Shown here in pieces: positions 37,691-46,028 of a DNA stretch of 64,000 nt (the stretch's first letter is position 1; each line of letters starts with the position of its first letter). This stretch comes from Methylocystis sp. (GTDB lineage: Bacteria; Pseudomonadota; Alphaproteobacteria; Rhizobiales; Beijerinckiaceae), in contig PERY01000007.1 of the NCBI GenBank assembly GCA_002929055.1, forward strand, positions 39,242 through 103,241, written 5' to 3'. The position numbers and the translations under genes were made by a program. Under the pieces are notes generated by a model. It did no database searches, was not told where the DNA came from, and saw nothing but the letters and a program-made list of their open reading frames with translations.

Positions 37691-38386
37691 ATGTTCAAGA
37701 CAGTCGTCACTTTGCTGCGAGGGCGCGCATTCGAGGCGGAAGAACGCCTTGCGGACCGCCACGCCCTTTCGCTTCTCGATCAGCAGATGCGCGATGCGGC
37801 GCTCGCCGTCGATCGGGCCAGGAAAGCGCTGGCCATCGCCATCGCCCAGGACAGAACCGAGGAGCAGAAGCTTTCGGGGACGCGCGACCGGCTCGCCGAA
37901 CTCGAGGGCCGCGCCGTCGAGGCTCTCAAGGCTGGCCGCGAAGACCTCGCCCAGAAGGCGGCCGAAAACATCGCTGCGCTCGAAGGCGACGCCGAGGCGG
38001 CCGAAAGGGCGCGAACCCTTTTCGCAGCCGAGATCGCCAAACTCGAACGGCATGTGCGCGACCAGTCGGCGCGGCTCGCTGAGCTTGAAAGAGGCAGACG
38101 GATCGCGCGCGCTGCGCAAGCCGTGCGCGTCGCCCGCCGCGGACGGCTGGAGGAAGCGCCCTGCCATCAGGCCACCCTCTCCGAGGCCGAGGCGACCCTC
38201 GCGCGGCTGCGCGAACAGCAGACCGAAGGCATTGCGGCGGAAGCGGCGCTCGACGCGCTCGACGCCGAACCCAAGGCGACGAGCCTCAACGAGACCCTCG
38301 CCGACGCGGGCTTCGGCCCGCCCGTAAAGCCGCGTGCTTCCGACGTGCTGGCGCGGCTGAAGGAAAAGGCCGGCGCGCCGGCCTGA
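37691..38386 (+). CDS. PspA/IM30 family protein
   Basis: 231 residues from ATG 37691 (MFKTVVTLLRGRAFEAEERLAD), with CAGGAG 9 bases upstream. The whole chain is helical and coiled-coil: HALSLLDQQMRDAALAVDRARKALAIAIAQ and RLAELEGRAVEALKAGREDLAQKAAENIAALEGDAEAAERA match the PspA/Vipp1/ESCRT-III-like fold. Such proteins polymerise on the inner membrane and protect it during stress. Unlike enterobacterial psp, it seems controlled by a TetR protein rather than PspF/sigma54. yiaA follows after 42 bases. Confidence 0.88.
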   Translation: MFKTVVTLLRGRAFEAEERLADRHALSLLDQQMRDAALAVDRARKALAIAIAQDRTEEQKLSGTRDRLAELEGRAVEALKAGREDLAQKAAENIAALEGDAEAAERARTLFAAEIAKLERHVRDQSARLAELERGRRIARAAQAVRVARRGRLEEAPCHQATLSEAEATLARLREQQTEGIAAEAALDALDAEPKATSLNETLADAGFGPPVKPRASDVLARLKEKAGAPA

Positions 38387-38428
38387 TCGCTCCCTCCCCA
38401 CGCAACTCCAATGAAAAGGAAAGCGTCA

Positions 38429-38704
38429 ATGTCCGCTCAACCGATCAAGCACTCTTCCGCCTTCGTGACCTTCTCCTACATCTCTTTCGGACTCTCCGTC
38501 CTGATGGTGGCCGGCGGCGTCTTCGTCATGCCGATCGACCACTGGATGAAGGGCTTTCTCGTCATGGGCACGGTGATGCTCGTGCAGTCCTGCATCATCC
38601 TCACCAAGACGATCCGCGACAATGTCGAGGCCGAGAAGCTCCTCAACCGCATCGAGGACGCCAAGACGGAACGTCTCCTCATGGATGTTTCGAAGGCCGC
38701 GTGA
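38429..38704 (+). CDS. YiaA/YiaB family inner membrane protein
   Basis: 91 residues from ATG 38429 (MSAQPIKHSS), preceded by AAAAGGAAAGC. Two membrane helices: FVTFSYISFGLSVLMVAGGVF and MKGFLVMGTVMLVQSCIILTKTIRD, then a charged tail. The W-KG(F/Y)-MG pattern is that of the YiaAB domain. Function unknown. PspA-YiaAB pairs under TetR control recur in Proteobacteria, and the family is often listed with psp-like envelope-stress genes. Confidence 0.85.
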   Translation: MSAQPIKHSSAFVTFSYISFGLSVLMVAGGVFVMPIDHWMKGFLVMGTVMLVQSCIILTKTIRDNVEAEKLLNRIEDAKTERLLMDVSKAA

Positions 38705-38798
38705 GGCCGCTATTTCCTTGCAACCGGCCGGCGCCTTGACCGATCCTTAATCAACTTTGGTCAATTCTCGCCGGCCTAGCCCTTCCGGATTCTCCGCC

Positions 38799-41700
38799 AT
38801 GTCGCAGTCGCTTCTGGCCTCGCGCCGCTTCGCGCCCCTTTTCTGGCGCCAGTTTTTCGCGGCCTTCAACGATAATTTCCTCAAGAACGCGCTCGTCCTT
38901 CTCATTCTCGCGCAGATCGGCGGCGAGACGGGCGCCTCCCTCGTCACTTTGGCGGGGGCCGTCTTCATCGCGCCCTTCTTCTTCCTCTCCGGCGTCGCCG
39001 GCGAGATGGCGGACAAATTCGACAAGGCGGCGATCGCGCGGCGTCTCAGCCTCGCCGAGATCGGCGTCGCCGCCCTTTCGGCCGGGGGTTTCTACTTCTC
39101 GAACGTGCCGACGCTTTTCGCCGCGCTCGTCCTGTTCGGGATCACCGGCGCGCTCTTCGGTCCCGTCAAATACGGCATCCTGCCGGACCATCTGACCCGC
39201 GAGGAGCTGCCGGCCGGCAACGCCCTCGTCGAAAGCGCGACCTTTCTCGCCATTCTCGCGGGCACGATCGCGGGCGGCCTCGCCATGCAGGAGCACGGCT
39301 CCCCGGCGGGCGCCCTCGCCTTCGCGGTTGGCGTGATGGCCGTCGCGCTCGCGAGCTACGCCGCCGCCTGGTATATCCCGCCGACGACCAGCGCGGCGCC
39401 CGGGCTGAAGATCGACGTCAACATATTCCGCTCGACCTTCAGGTTGCTTGGCGCCCTGCGCGCCGAGCCGATGCTGCGCAAACTGACCACGGTGACGAGC
39501 CTCTTCTGGCTCTTCGGCTCCATCGCCATGTCCCTGATGCCGCCGCTGGTGACGCATGCCCTGCATGGCGCGGAAAGCGTCGTCACCCTGCATCTTGCGA
39601 TTTTCGCCGTCGCAATCGCGATCGGCTCGGGCCTCGCCGCCTTTCTGCTCAAGGGCCGCATTGTGCTGCTCCCCGCCGCCATCGGCGCGGTGATCATCGC
39701 CTTCGCCTCCGCGGACCTTGGAATAGCGGAGCTCTTCCGCACGCAGACGACAGCCGGCGAACGCGACATCGCCAATTACTTCGAGCAGCCCGGCGCCCTG
39801 CGCGCCTCCATCGATCTTGCTTTTCTGGCGCTCGCCGGCGGGCTGATGATCGTCCCCGCCTTCGCCGCCATCCAGGCGCAGAGCGCGCCGGAACAGCGCG
39901 CCCGCACGGTCGCCGCCGTCAACGTCCACAACGCCGCTTTCATGGCGGCGGGCGGCGCCGGCGTCGCCTTTCTGCAGGCCCAGGGCGTGACGCTCGCGCA
40001 GCTCTTCCTCGGCATGGCCGCCGTCGCCTTCCTCTCGGCGATCTGGATTCGCCGCGCCGTCGTGCAGAACCCCTTGCTCGACATCGTCTCCATCTTCTTT
40101 CGCGCCTTCTACCGGCTGGAGGTGAAGGGGATCGAGAATCTCGAGAAGGCGGGACCGAACCCGATCATCGCGCTCAACCACGTCAGCTTCCTCGACGCCG
40201 CGGCCATTCTCTCCGTTCTCCCCAGGGAGCCCGTCTTCGCCATCGACCACGCGATTTCGCAGCGGTGGTGGGTGAAGCCTTTCCTGCATTTCACCCGCGC
40301 CATTCCGCTCGACCCCTCCAAGCCGCTCGGCACGCGCACGCTGGTCAACGCCGTGAAGGCGGGCGATCCGCTGGTGATCTTCCCGGAAGGTCGCCTCACC
40401 GTCACCGGCAGTCTGATGAAGGTCTATGACGGGGCCGGCCTCATCGCGGAGAAGTCCGGCGCGATGGTGGTGCCGGTGAAGATCGACGGGCCGGAGGCGA
40501 CGATGTTCTCGCGCCTCACCCGCGAACAGGCGCGCCGCCGCTGGTTCCCCAAATTCACCCTCACCGTGCAGGAGCCGGTACGCCTCACGGTCGACGACGA
40601 ACTCAAGGGCAAGGCGCGCCGCATGGCGGCGGGCGCGGCGCTTTATCAGATCATGTCGGACCTGATCTTCAAGACGACGCGCACGGACGAGACGGTCTTC
40701 GAGGCGGCTGTCGGCGCCGCTGAAAAGCACGGGCTCTCGCGCGTCGCCCTGGAAGACCCGATCACGGGCAAGCTGACCTATCGCAAGATCCTCATCGGCG
40801 CGCGCGTGCTCGGCGAGAAGATCGCGAAGATCGGCGCGGCGGGCGACGCAATCGGGATCATGCTGCCCAACGCCAACGCCGCGGGCGTGACGTTTCTGGC
40901 CGTGACGTCGGCGGGCCGCGTGCCTGCGATGATCAACTTCACTTCCGGCGCGACGAACATTCTCGCCGGTTGCGAAGGCGCGCAAGTGAAGACGATCCTC
41001 ACCTCGCGCGCCTTCATCGAGAAGGGCAAGCTCGACAAGCTTGCCGCCGCTCTCGAAGAGAAAGTGAGCCTCGTCTATCTCGAGGATATGCGCGCGGGCG
41101 TTAAGCTCGCCGACAAGCTGCGCGCCGCCCTGCGCTTCAGGAAGCCGGTTGTGGCGCGCAAGGCCGACGACATGGCGGTGGTGCTCTTCACCTCGGGCTC
41201 CGAAGGCGCGCCCAAAGGCGTCGCGCTCTCTCACCGCAATTTGCTGGTCAATGCGGCGCAGGCGGCGGCGCGCATCGACTTCGGTCGGCAGGACAAGGTG
41301 TTCAACGTGCTGCCGGTCTTCCATTGCTTCGGGCTGACGATCGGCTTCATGCTGCCGTTCATCTCCGGCGTGCCGGTCTATTTCTATCCCTCGCCGCTGC
41401 ATTATCGCATCGTCCCGGAGCTGATCTACGGAACCAACGCCACGATCTTCTTTGGCACAGACACGTTTCTCTCGGGCTATGCGAGGAGCGCGCACGCTTA
41501 CGACTTCCGCTCGATCCGCTATGTCGTCGCGGGCGCGGAGCCGGTGAAACAGTCGACGCGCGACACATGGTCGGAGAAATTCGGCGTCCGCATTCTCGAA
41601 GGCTATGGCGTCACTGAAACGGCGCCCGTGCTCTCGCTCAATACGCCCATGTTCAACAAATTCGGCACGGTCGGGCGCTTCATGCCAGGCATCGACTACA

Positions 41701-42272
41701 AGCTCGAAAAGGTTCCCGGCGTCGAGGAGGGCGGGCGGCTTTACGTGCGCGGCCCCAATGTGATGATGGGCTATCTGAAGGCCGACAAGCCCGGCGTGCT
41801 GCAGCCGCCGGAAGACGGGTGGTATGATACGGGCGACATCGTCGCGATCGACGCGCAGGGCTTCATCACCATCAAGGGCCGCGCCAAGCGCTTCGCCAAG
41901 ATCGGCGGCGAGATGGTGTCGCTCGCGGCGATCGAGCAGCTTGCCGCGGAGCTCTGGCCCAAGGCGCTTTCGGCGGCGGCGACCGAGATCGATCCGCGCA
42001 AGGGCGAGCGCATCGTGCTCGTGACGCAGCAGAAGGACGCGGCGCGCGCCGACTTCATGGCATACGCCAAATCGAAAGGCGCGTCCGATCTCTCGATTCC
42101 GGCCGAAATCCTGCCCGTTGAGCACATTCCCCTGCTCGGCTCCGGCAAGCTCGACTTCGCAGGCGTTACGAAGATGGTGCGCGAGCGCGGGCGCTACATG
42201 GCGGGCGGGCCGCGGATACCCAATGGCGTGCTCGGCCGCATCGACGGAAGCGCAACGACGCTCTCGGCGTGA
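38799..42272 (+). CDS. aas: Acyl-[ACP]:phospholipid acyltransferase, LplT-PlsC-Aas fusion
   Basis: 1157 residues from ATG 38799 (MSQSLLASRRFAPLFW). Three modules: an MFS lysophospholipid flippase like LplT (residues about 1-420, starting FFAAFNDNFLKNALVLLILA), a PlsC-type acyltransferase with the HX4D motif in LNHVSFLDAAAI and FPEGRLT (about 440-640), and an acyl-ACP synthetase (AMP-binding, about 650-1157) with LFTSGSEGAPKGVALSH, EGYGVTETAPVLS and WYDTGDIVAIDAQGFITIKGRAKRFAKIGGEMVS. Together they import 2-acyl lysophospholipid and re-acylate it. In E. coli LplT and Aas are separate neighbours; here all are one chain. No signal peptide is needed. Confidence 0.93.
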   Translation: MSQSLLASRRFAPLFWRQFFAAFNDNFLKNALVLLILAQIGGETGASLVTLAGAVFIAPFFFLSGVAGEMADKFDKAAIARRLSLAEIGVAALSAGGFYFSNVPTLFAALVLFGITGALFGPVKYGILPDHLTREELPAGNALVESATFLAILAGTIAGGLAMQEHGSPAGALAFAVGVMAVALASYAAAWYIPPTTSAAPGLKIDVNIFRSTFRLLGALRAEPMLRKLTTVTSLFWLFGSIAMSLMPPLVTHALHGAESVVTLHLAIFAVAIAIGSGLAAFLLKGRIVLLPAAIGAVIIAFASADLGIAELFRTQTTAGERDIANYFEQPGALRASIDLAFLALAGGLMIVPAFAAIQAQSAPEQRARTVAAVNVHNAAFMAAGGAGVAFLQAQGVTLAQLFLGMAAVAFLSAIWIRRAVVQNPLLDIVSIFFRAFYRLEVKGIENLEKAGPNPIIALNHVSFLDAAAILSVLPREPVFAIDHAISQRWWVKPFLHFTRAIPLDPSKPLGTRTLVNAVKAGDPLVIFPEGRLTVTGSLMKVYDGAGLIAEKSGAMVVPVKIDGPEATMFSRLTREQARRRWFPKFTLTVQEPVRLTVDDELKGKARRMAAGAALYQIMSDLIFKTTRTDETVFEAAVGAAEKHGLSRVALEDPITGKLTYRKILIGARVLGEKIAKIGAAGDAIGIMLPNANAAGVTFLAVTSAGRVPAMINFTSGATNILAGCEGAQVKTILTSRAFIEKGKLDKLAAALEEKVSLVYLEDMRAGVKLADKLRAALRFRKPVVARKADDMAVVLFTSGSEGAPKGVALSHRNLLVNAAQAAARIDFGRQDKVFNVLPVFHCFGLTIGFMLPFISGVPVYFYPSPLHYRIVPELIYGTNATIFFGTDTFLSGYARSAHAYDFRSIRYVVAGAEPVKQSTRDTWSEKFGVRILEGYGVTETAPVLSLNTPMFNKFGTVGRFMPGIDYKLEKVPGVEEGGRLYVRGPNVMMGYLKADKPGVLQPPEDGWYDTGDIVAIDAQGFITIKGRAKRFAKIGGEMVSLAAIEQLAAELWPKALSAAATEIDPRKGERIVLVTQQKDAARADFMAYAKSKGASDLSIPAEILPVEHIPLLGSGKLDFAGVTKMVRERGRYMAGGPRIPNGVLGRIDGSATTLSA

Positions 42273-42331
42273 TCGCAAAAAGGGCCTATACTCACTACGG
42301 TCGACACAAAGCTAGGACGAGAACGTGCGAG

Positions 42332-42547
42332 ATGCACCGCATAACTTCCAACCCGCAGAAATGCGGCGGTCGCCCCTGCATCCGCGACTTGCGCATTCGG
42401 GTCAAGGACATCCTCGACCTTCTCGCCGCCGGCGCGTCGCAGGAAGAGATCTTGCAGGACTACCCCCTACTCGAAGCAGAGGACATCAGCGCCGCGCTTG
42501 AGTTCGCGGCGCGCCAGAACGATCATCCCATCTTGCGCAGCGCCTGA
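42332..42547 (+). CDS. DUF433 antitoxin-like protein
   Basis: 71 residues from ATG 42332 (MHRITSNPQKCGGRPCIRDLRIRVKDILDLLAAGAS), the conserved start of DUF433, a small VapB-type/winged-HTH family usually paired with a DUF5615 PIN-like toxin. Conserved features: CGGRPCIRDLRIRV and EEILQDYPLLEAEDISAALEFAA. The frame is also open from 42269. Its TGA stop overlaps the next ATG by one base, as in intact pairs. Base composition is less GC-rich than the neighbours, suggesting acquisition. Its toxin partner is broken. Confidence 0.85.
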   Translation: MHRITSNPQKCGGRPCIRDLRIRVKDILDLLAAGASQEEILQDYPLLEAEDISAALEFAARQNDHPILRSA

Positions 42548-42879
42548 TGCGTTTTGTGGTCGACGCGCAACTGCCCCCCGCATTGGCGCGGTGGCTAAAT
42601 GGCGGCGACCACCAAGCTTGGCATGTCGCCGATGTTGGACTCGGCGACTCTGACGACGGAGCTGTTTGGGACCATGCGCTTCAGCGGGGCGCGGTCTATC
42701 TTGATTTCAAAAGACGAGGATTTCGCGCAACGTAAAATTCTTGAAGGTGGAGGGCCACCAGTTATCTGGATCAGATTGCCAATACACGCAAGCGGCAATT
42801 GATCATCTGGTTCGCTACTGCGTTTCCGACGATCCTGGAGGCTGTAGAACGCCGAGAAACCCTGATAGAGGCTGCTTGA
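42547..42879 (+). pseudogene. DUF5615 PIN-like toxin, two frameshifts
   Basis: The first frame gives MRFVVDAQLPPALARWLNGGDHQAWHVADVGL...GAV, the conserved start of DUF5615. Near 42694-42700 one extra base (GTC-T-ATC) shifts the match to the next frame, ILISKDEDFAQRKILEGGGPPVIWIRL, and a missing base near 42773 returns it to the first frame, NTRKRQLIIWF...ILEAVERRETLIEAA, ending at TGA 42877-42879. So all parts of an intact ~110-residue toxin are present in order but in shifted frames. Natural decay of the toxin while the antitoxin persists, or two sequencing errors, would both explain it. Confidence 0.82.
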
Positions 42880-42897
42880 GCGCGTTCCGCAAGGCCT

Positions 42898-43875
42898 TCA
42901 CTCCCAGAACGGCTGAAGCTTCTTCAGCCGTTTTTCGCTTTTCCGCGCATGCGCGACGCCCGCCTGCGCCGCATGGGCGAACCAGCCGCGCACGAAGCCG
43001 GAGGCGCGCAAGGTCGCGCCGCCCTGCGCGTCGACCTCAACGAGCAGCGCATTTGCTGTCGCCATGTCGTTATAGGCGCCGAGGCCGTCCTGCATTTTGG
43101 CGAGCGCGGCGGCGAAATCCGCGGCGTCCTTCCTGTGCGCGAAGAGGCTTTCGAAAAACTCAGCGCCATAGCGCGCCTTCTTCAAGGCGATGCGCAGTTC
43201 GTGACGCTCCTCGGGCGTGCGCGCGGCGAGGCCCTTCGATTTCTTCAGCACACGTTTACGCAGGCGTGAGAGCGCAGCGCGCGCGAAATCTTTCGCCGAA
43301 CCCTCTTCCTTATAGTTGGGCGCAGCCGTCCAGTCCCGCGCCGCGATCGCCTCGCGGAAACTCCGGACGAAAGCCGCCGCCTCGTCGCCTTCGAGCGCGG
43401 CGCGTACGGCGCGATATCCCTTTGCGCGGCGCAATTCGACAGCGTCGATCAATGCGTAGTAGCTCGGCTCCTCGGCGAGCGCCGCGCCTGGCGCGTCGAG
43501 CATCTTGCGGAAAACGTCCCAGTTGCGCGCCTGGCCAAGAACGGCGGCGAGGCTTCTGGCCTTTTCGCGCGCCGCGTCCAGCGAAGGGCCGCAGAGCGCA
43601 TCCTTGAAGAGCCCGATCGCCGCGCGCAGCCTGCGCAGCGCGACGCGCATCTGATGCACGCTCTCGACCGACTGACGCTCCCGGAAGGTCGCTGCGTTGG
43701 CCTCGAAATGGTCGAGCGTCGCCGAAAAGACGCAGACGGCGGCGTCCTCGGCGGAATCGCTTTGAAGAAGCTTGATTGGCTGCGCCTTGCGCAGCTCGGG
43801 CGCGGGCTCTCCGGCGGCCCGCGATCCGGCGTCGGCGCCGGCCAGCGGGTCTGCGGAGTTATCCGAATGCGCCAT
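42898..43875 (-). CDS. CHAD domain protein
   Basis: 325 residues from ATG 43875 (MAHSDNSADPLAG); an in-frame ATG at 44013 adds 46 residues. The helical CHAD domain has its two conserved-His repeats, VHQMRVALRRLRAAIGLFKDAL and RHELRIALKKARYGAEFFESLF, with many Arg/Lys around them. CHAD domains bind polyphosphate through their basic surface and are often linked to CYTH phosphatases or polyphosphate granules. Here no CYTH domain is attached. It is divergent from homospermidine synthase. Confidence 0.9.
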   Translation of the reverse strand: MAHSDNSADPLAGADAGSRAAGEPAPELRKAQPIKLLQSDSAEDAAVCVFSATLDHFEANAATFRERQSVESVHQMRVALRRLRAAIGLFKDALCGPSLDAAREKARSLAAVLGQARNWDVFRKMLDAPGAALAEEPSYYALIDAVELRRAKGYRAVRAALEGDEAAAFVRSFREAIAARDWTAAPNYKEEGSAKDFARAALSRLRKRVLKKSKGLAARTPEERHELRIALKKARYGAEFFESLFAHRKDAADFAAALAKMQDGLGAYNDMATANALLVEVDAQGGATLRASGFVRGWFAHAAQAGVAHARKSEKRLKKLQPFWE

Positions 43876-44038
43876 TTGCCTGCCTCTGAGCATCGAGGCG
43901 CTCACCTGCCGACATCCAATTGTCACAATCAAGGGCGGCCGCGCCCACTGGCAAGACGGGGGGATGCCGCACTTGATTATCACGCTCGCGCCTGCTTTAT
44001 CGCGGCGCAGCAATGGCCCCCTTCAGGAGATCCGCCCC

Positions 44039-45472
44039 ATGTCCGTCTGGCCCGTCTATGGCAAAATCACCGGTCCGATCGTTCTGATCGGCTTCGGCTC
44101 CATCGGACGCGGCATCCTGCCCCTCATCGAGCGCCATTTCGATTTCGACAAGGACCGCTTCACGGTGATCGATCCCGTCGATACGCATCGGCGATTGCTG
44201 GACGAGCGCGGGATCGCCTTCCTGAAGGAGAAACTCACGCCCGAGAATTACCGCGAGGTTCTCACCCCGCTTCTCACCAGGGGCGGCGGCCAGGGGTTTG
44301 TTGTCAATCTCTCGGTCGACGTGTCCTCGCTGGCGATCATGAAGCTCGCGCGGGAATTGAACGCGCTTTGCGTCGACACGGTCGTCGAGCCCTGGCCGGG
44401 CTTCTACTTCGACAAGAGCATGGGCAATGACGCGCGCACCAATTACGCGCTGCGCGAAACGGTGCTCGAAGAGCGCCGCAGGAACCCCGGCGGCGCGACG
44501 GCCGTCTCCTGCGTCGGCGCCAATCCCGGCATGGTGTCGTGGTTCGTGAAGCAGGCGCTGGTCGACATCGCAAAAGACACGGGCGCGCTCGACAAGGAGC
44601 CCACGACTCGCGCCGAATGGGGGGCGCTGGCCCAAAAGCTCGGCCTGAAGGGCGTTCATATCGCCGAGCGCGACACGCAGCGCGCACGCAGCCCCAAGCC
44701 GCGCAACGTCTTCGTCAACACCTGGTCGGTCGAGGGCTTCGTTTCCGAAGGCATGCAGCCCGCCGAACTGGGCTGGGGCACGCATGAGAAGGCGCTGCCC
44801 GACATCGGCCGGACGCACGCTACGGGCTGCGGCGCCGCCATCTATCTGCTCTCGCCCGGCGCCAACACCCGCGTGCGCTCCTGGTGCCCGACGCCGGGCG
44901 CGCAATATGGCTTCCTTGTCACGCACAATGAGTCGATCTCGATCGCGGATTATCTCACCGTGCGCGACGCGAGCGGCAAGGCCGTCTATCGGCCGACCTG
45001 CCACTACGCCTATCACCCCGCCGACGACGCGGTGCTGTCGCTGCATGAGATGTTCGGCGCAGCCGGCAAGATGCAGGACAGCTGGACGATTCTCGACGAG
45101 CACGAGATTGTCGACGGCATCGACGAACTCGGCGTGCTGCTCTACGGCCACGCCAGGAACGCCTATTGGTACGGATCGCAGCTTTCGATCGAAGAGACGC
45201 GCGACCTTGCGCCCTACCAGAACGCGACCGGCCTGCAGGTCTCGTCCGCCGCGCTGGCGGGCATGGTTTGGGCGCTGGAGAATCCGCAAGCCGGCATCGT
45301 CGAGGCCGATGAGGTCGACTACAAGCGCTGCCTCGAAGTGCAGTCGCCCTATCTCGGGCCGGTGAAGGGCTATTACACCGATTGGACGCCGCTCGACGGA
45401 CGGCCGGGGCTTTTTCCCGAAGACATCGACGACAGCGATCCCTGGCAGTTCAGGAATATTCTTGTGCGCTGA
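44039..45472 (+). CDS. hss: Homospermidine synthase
   Basis: 477 residues from ATG 44039 (MSVWPVYGKITGPIVLIGFGSIGRGILPLIERHF), the family's normal size and start; the frame opens earlier but without homology. NAD+-dependent enzyme (EC 2.5.1.44) that makes sym-homospermidine from putrescine (or putrescine plus spermidine). Features: GFGSIGRG NAD-binding loop, VNLSVDVSSLAIMKLARELN, DTVVEPWPGFYFDKS, CVGANPGMVSWFVKQALVDIA and HNESISIADYLTV. Typical polyamine enzyme of Rhizobiales. CAGGAGA lies upstream; a perfect terminator follows. Confidence 0.96.
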   Translation: MSVWPVYGKITGPIVLIGFGSIGRGILPLIERHFDFDKDRFTVIDPVDTHRRLLDERGIAFLKEKLTPENYREVLTPLLTRGGGQGFVVNLSVDVSSLAIMKLARELNALCVDTVVEPWPGFYFDKSMGNDARTNYALRETVLEERRRNPGGATAVSCVGANPGMVSWFVKQALVDIAKDTGALDKEPTTRAEWGALAQKLGLKGVHIAERDTQRARSPKPRNVFVNTWSVEGFVSEGMQPAELGWGTHEKALPDIGRTHATGCGAAIYLLSPGANTRVRSWCPTPGAQYGFLVTHNESISIADYLTVRDASGKAVYRPTCHYAYHPADDAVLSLHEMFGAAGKMQDSWTILDEHEIVDGIDELGVLLYGHARNAYWYGSQLSIEETRDLAPYQNATGLQVSSAALAGMVWALENPQAGIVEADEVDYKRCLEVQSPYLGPVKGYYTDWTPLDGRPGLFPEDIDDSDPWQFRNILVR

Positions 45473-45498
45473 AGGCGAACCTGCAAATGCGACACATG

Positions 45499-45530
45499 GA
45501 GGCGGCGCTGCAGCGCCGCCTCTTTTTTTG
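45499..45530 (+). terminator. Intrinsic terminator after hss
   Basis: Perfect 24-base palindrome (arms GAGGCGGCGCTG / CAGCGCCGCCTC) followed by TTTTTTT at 45523-45529, 27 bases after the hss stop. Confidence 0.9.
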
Positions 45531-46028
45531 CCGCGACGTGTCATTGCGATATGGGCGCCTCCACCCCGGGCTGCTCCGAAATACGATGCGCCCAAAGCGA
45601 CTTACAAAGCATCGCGTCCCGAGGCCGGAATAAAGCCCAAGCGCGTTGCGTGTTGCAGCCGGCTATTTCCCTGCTTTGGCGGTTGCAGGCGGCGCCGAAG
45701 CCCGGCTAATTTAGCGCATCTCTTCGACGAATTGGTTTTCCATCGTGCGGCGCTGTCGTTTTCCGGGACGTTTGACCTGCCGCCCGGCGCGGACGACAGG
45801 AAATGAGGCAGGACGCTCACGCATTGTCCTATCCCCCGCTTGTCGCGAAGCGTCTCCTATTATGCGAATCCGCGACGGCGACGCAGGCGTCCGCGGCCGG
45901 ATAGGAGCAGGAATCAACTCAACATTCCAAGCCGGGCGGCGCTTGCCGCGCGGGCGTCCAGCCCACTCTCGCGGCGATGTCCCGCCATTCGGCATCATCT
46001 TCGCTAAGCGTTTCACAGACGATTTCAA
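45531..46028. other. Intergenic region, no gene recognised
   Basis: About 500 bases between the hss terminator and the next plus-strand gene. Short frames are present on both strands, but none has a convincing ribosome site or family match. Several AT-richer patches (for example 45710-45740) could carry the promoter of the downstream reductase-like gene. No repeat or strong hairpin was seen. Confidence 0.5.

Noticed and set aside
38751..42278. An 1175-codon minus-strand open frame opposite the LplT-PlsC-Aas gene
   Set aside because: Exactly antisense to a gene with three recognisable domains; composition is low-complexity charged residues.
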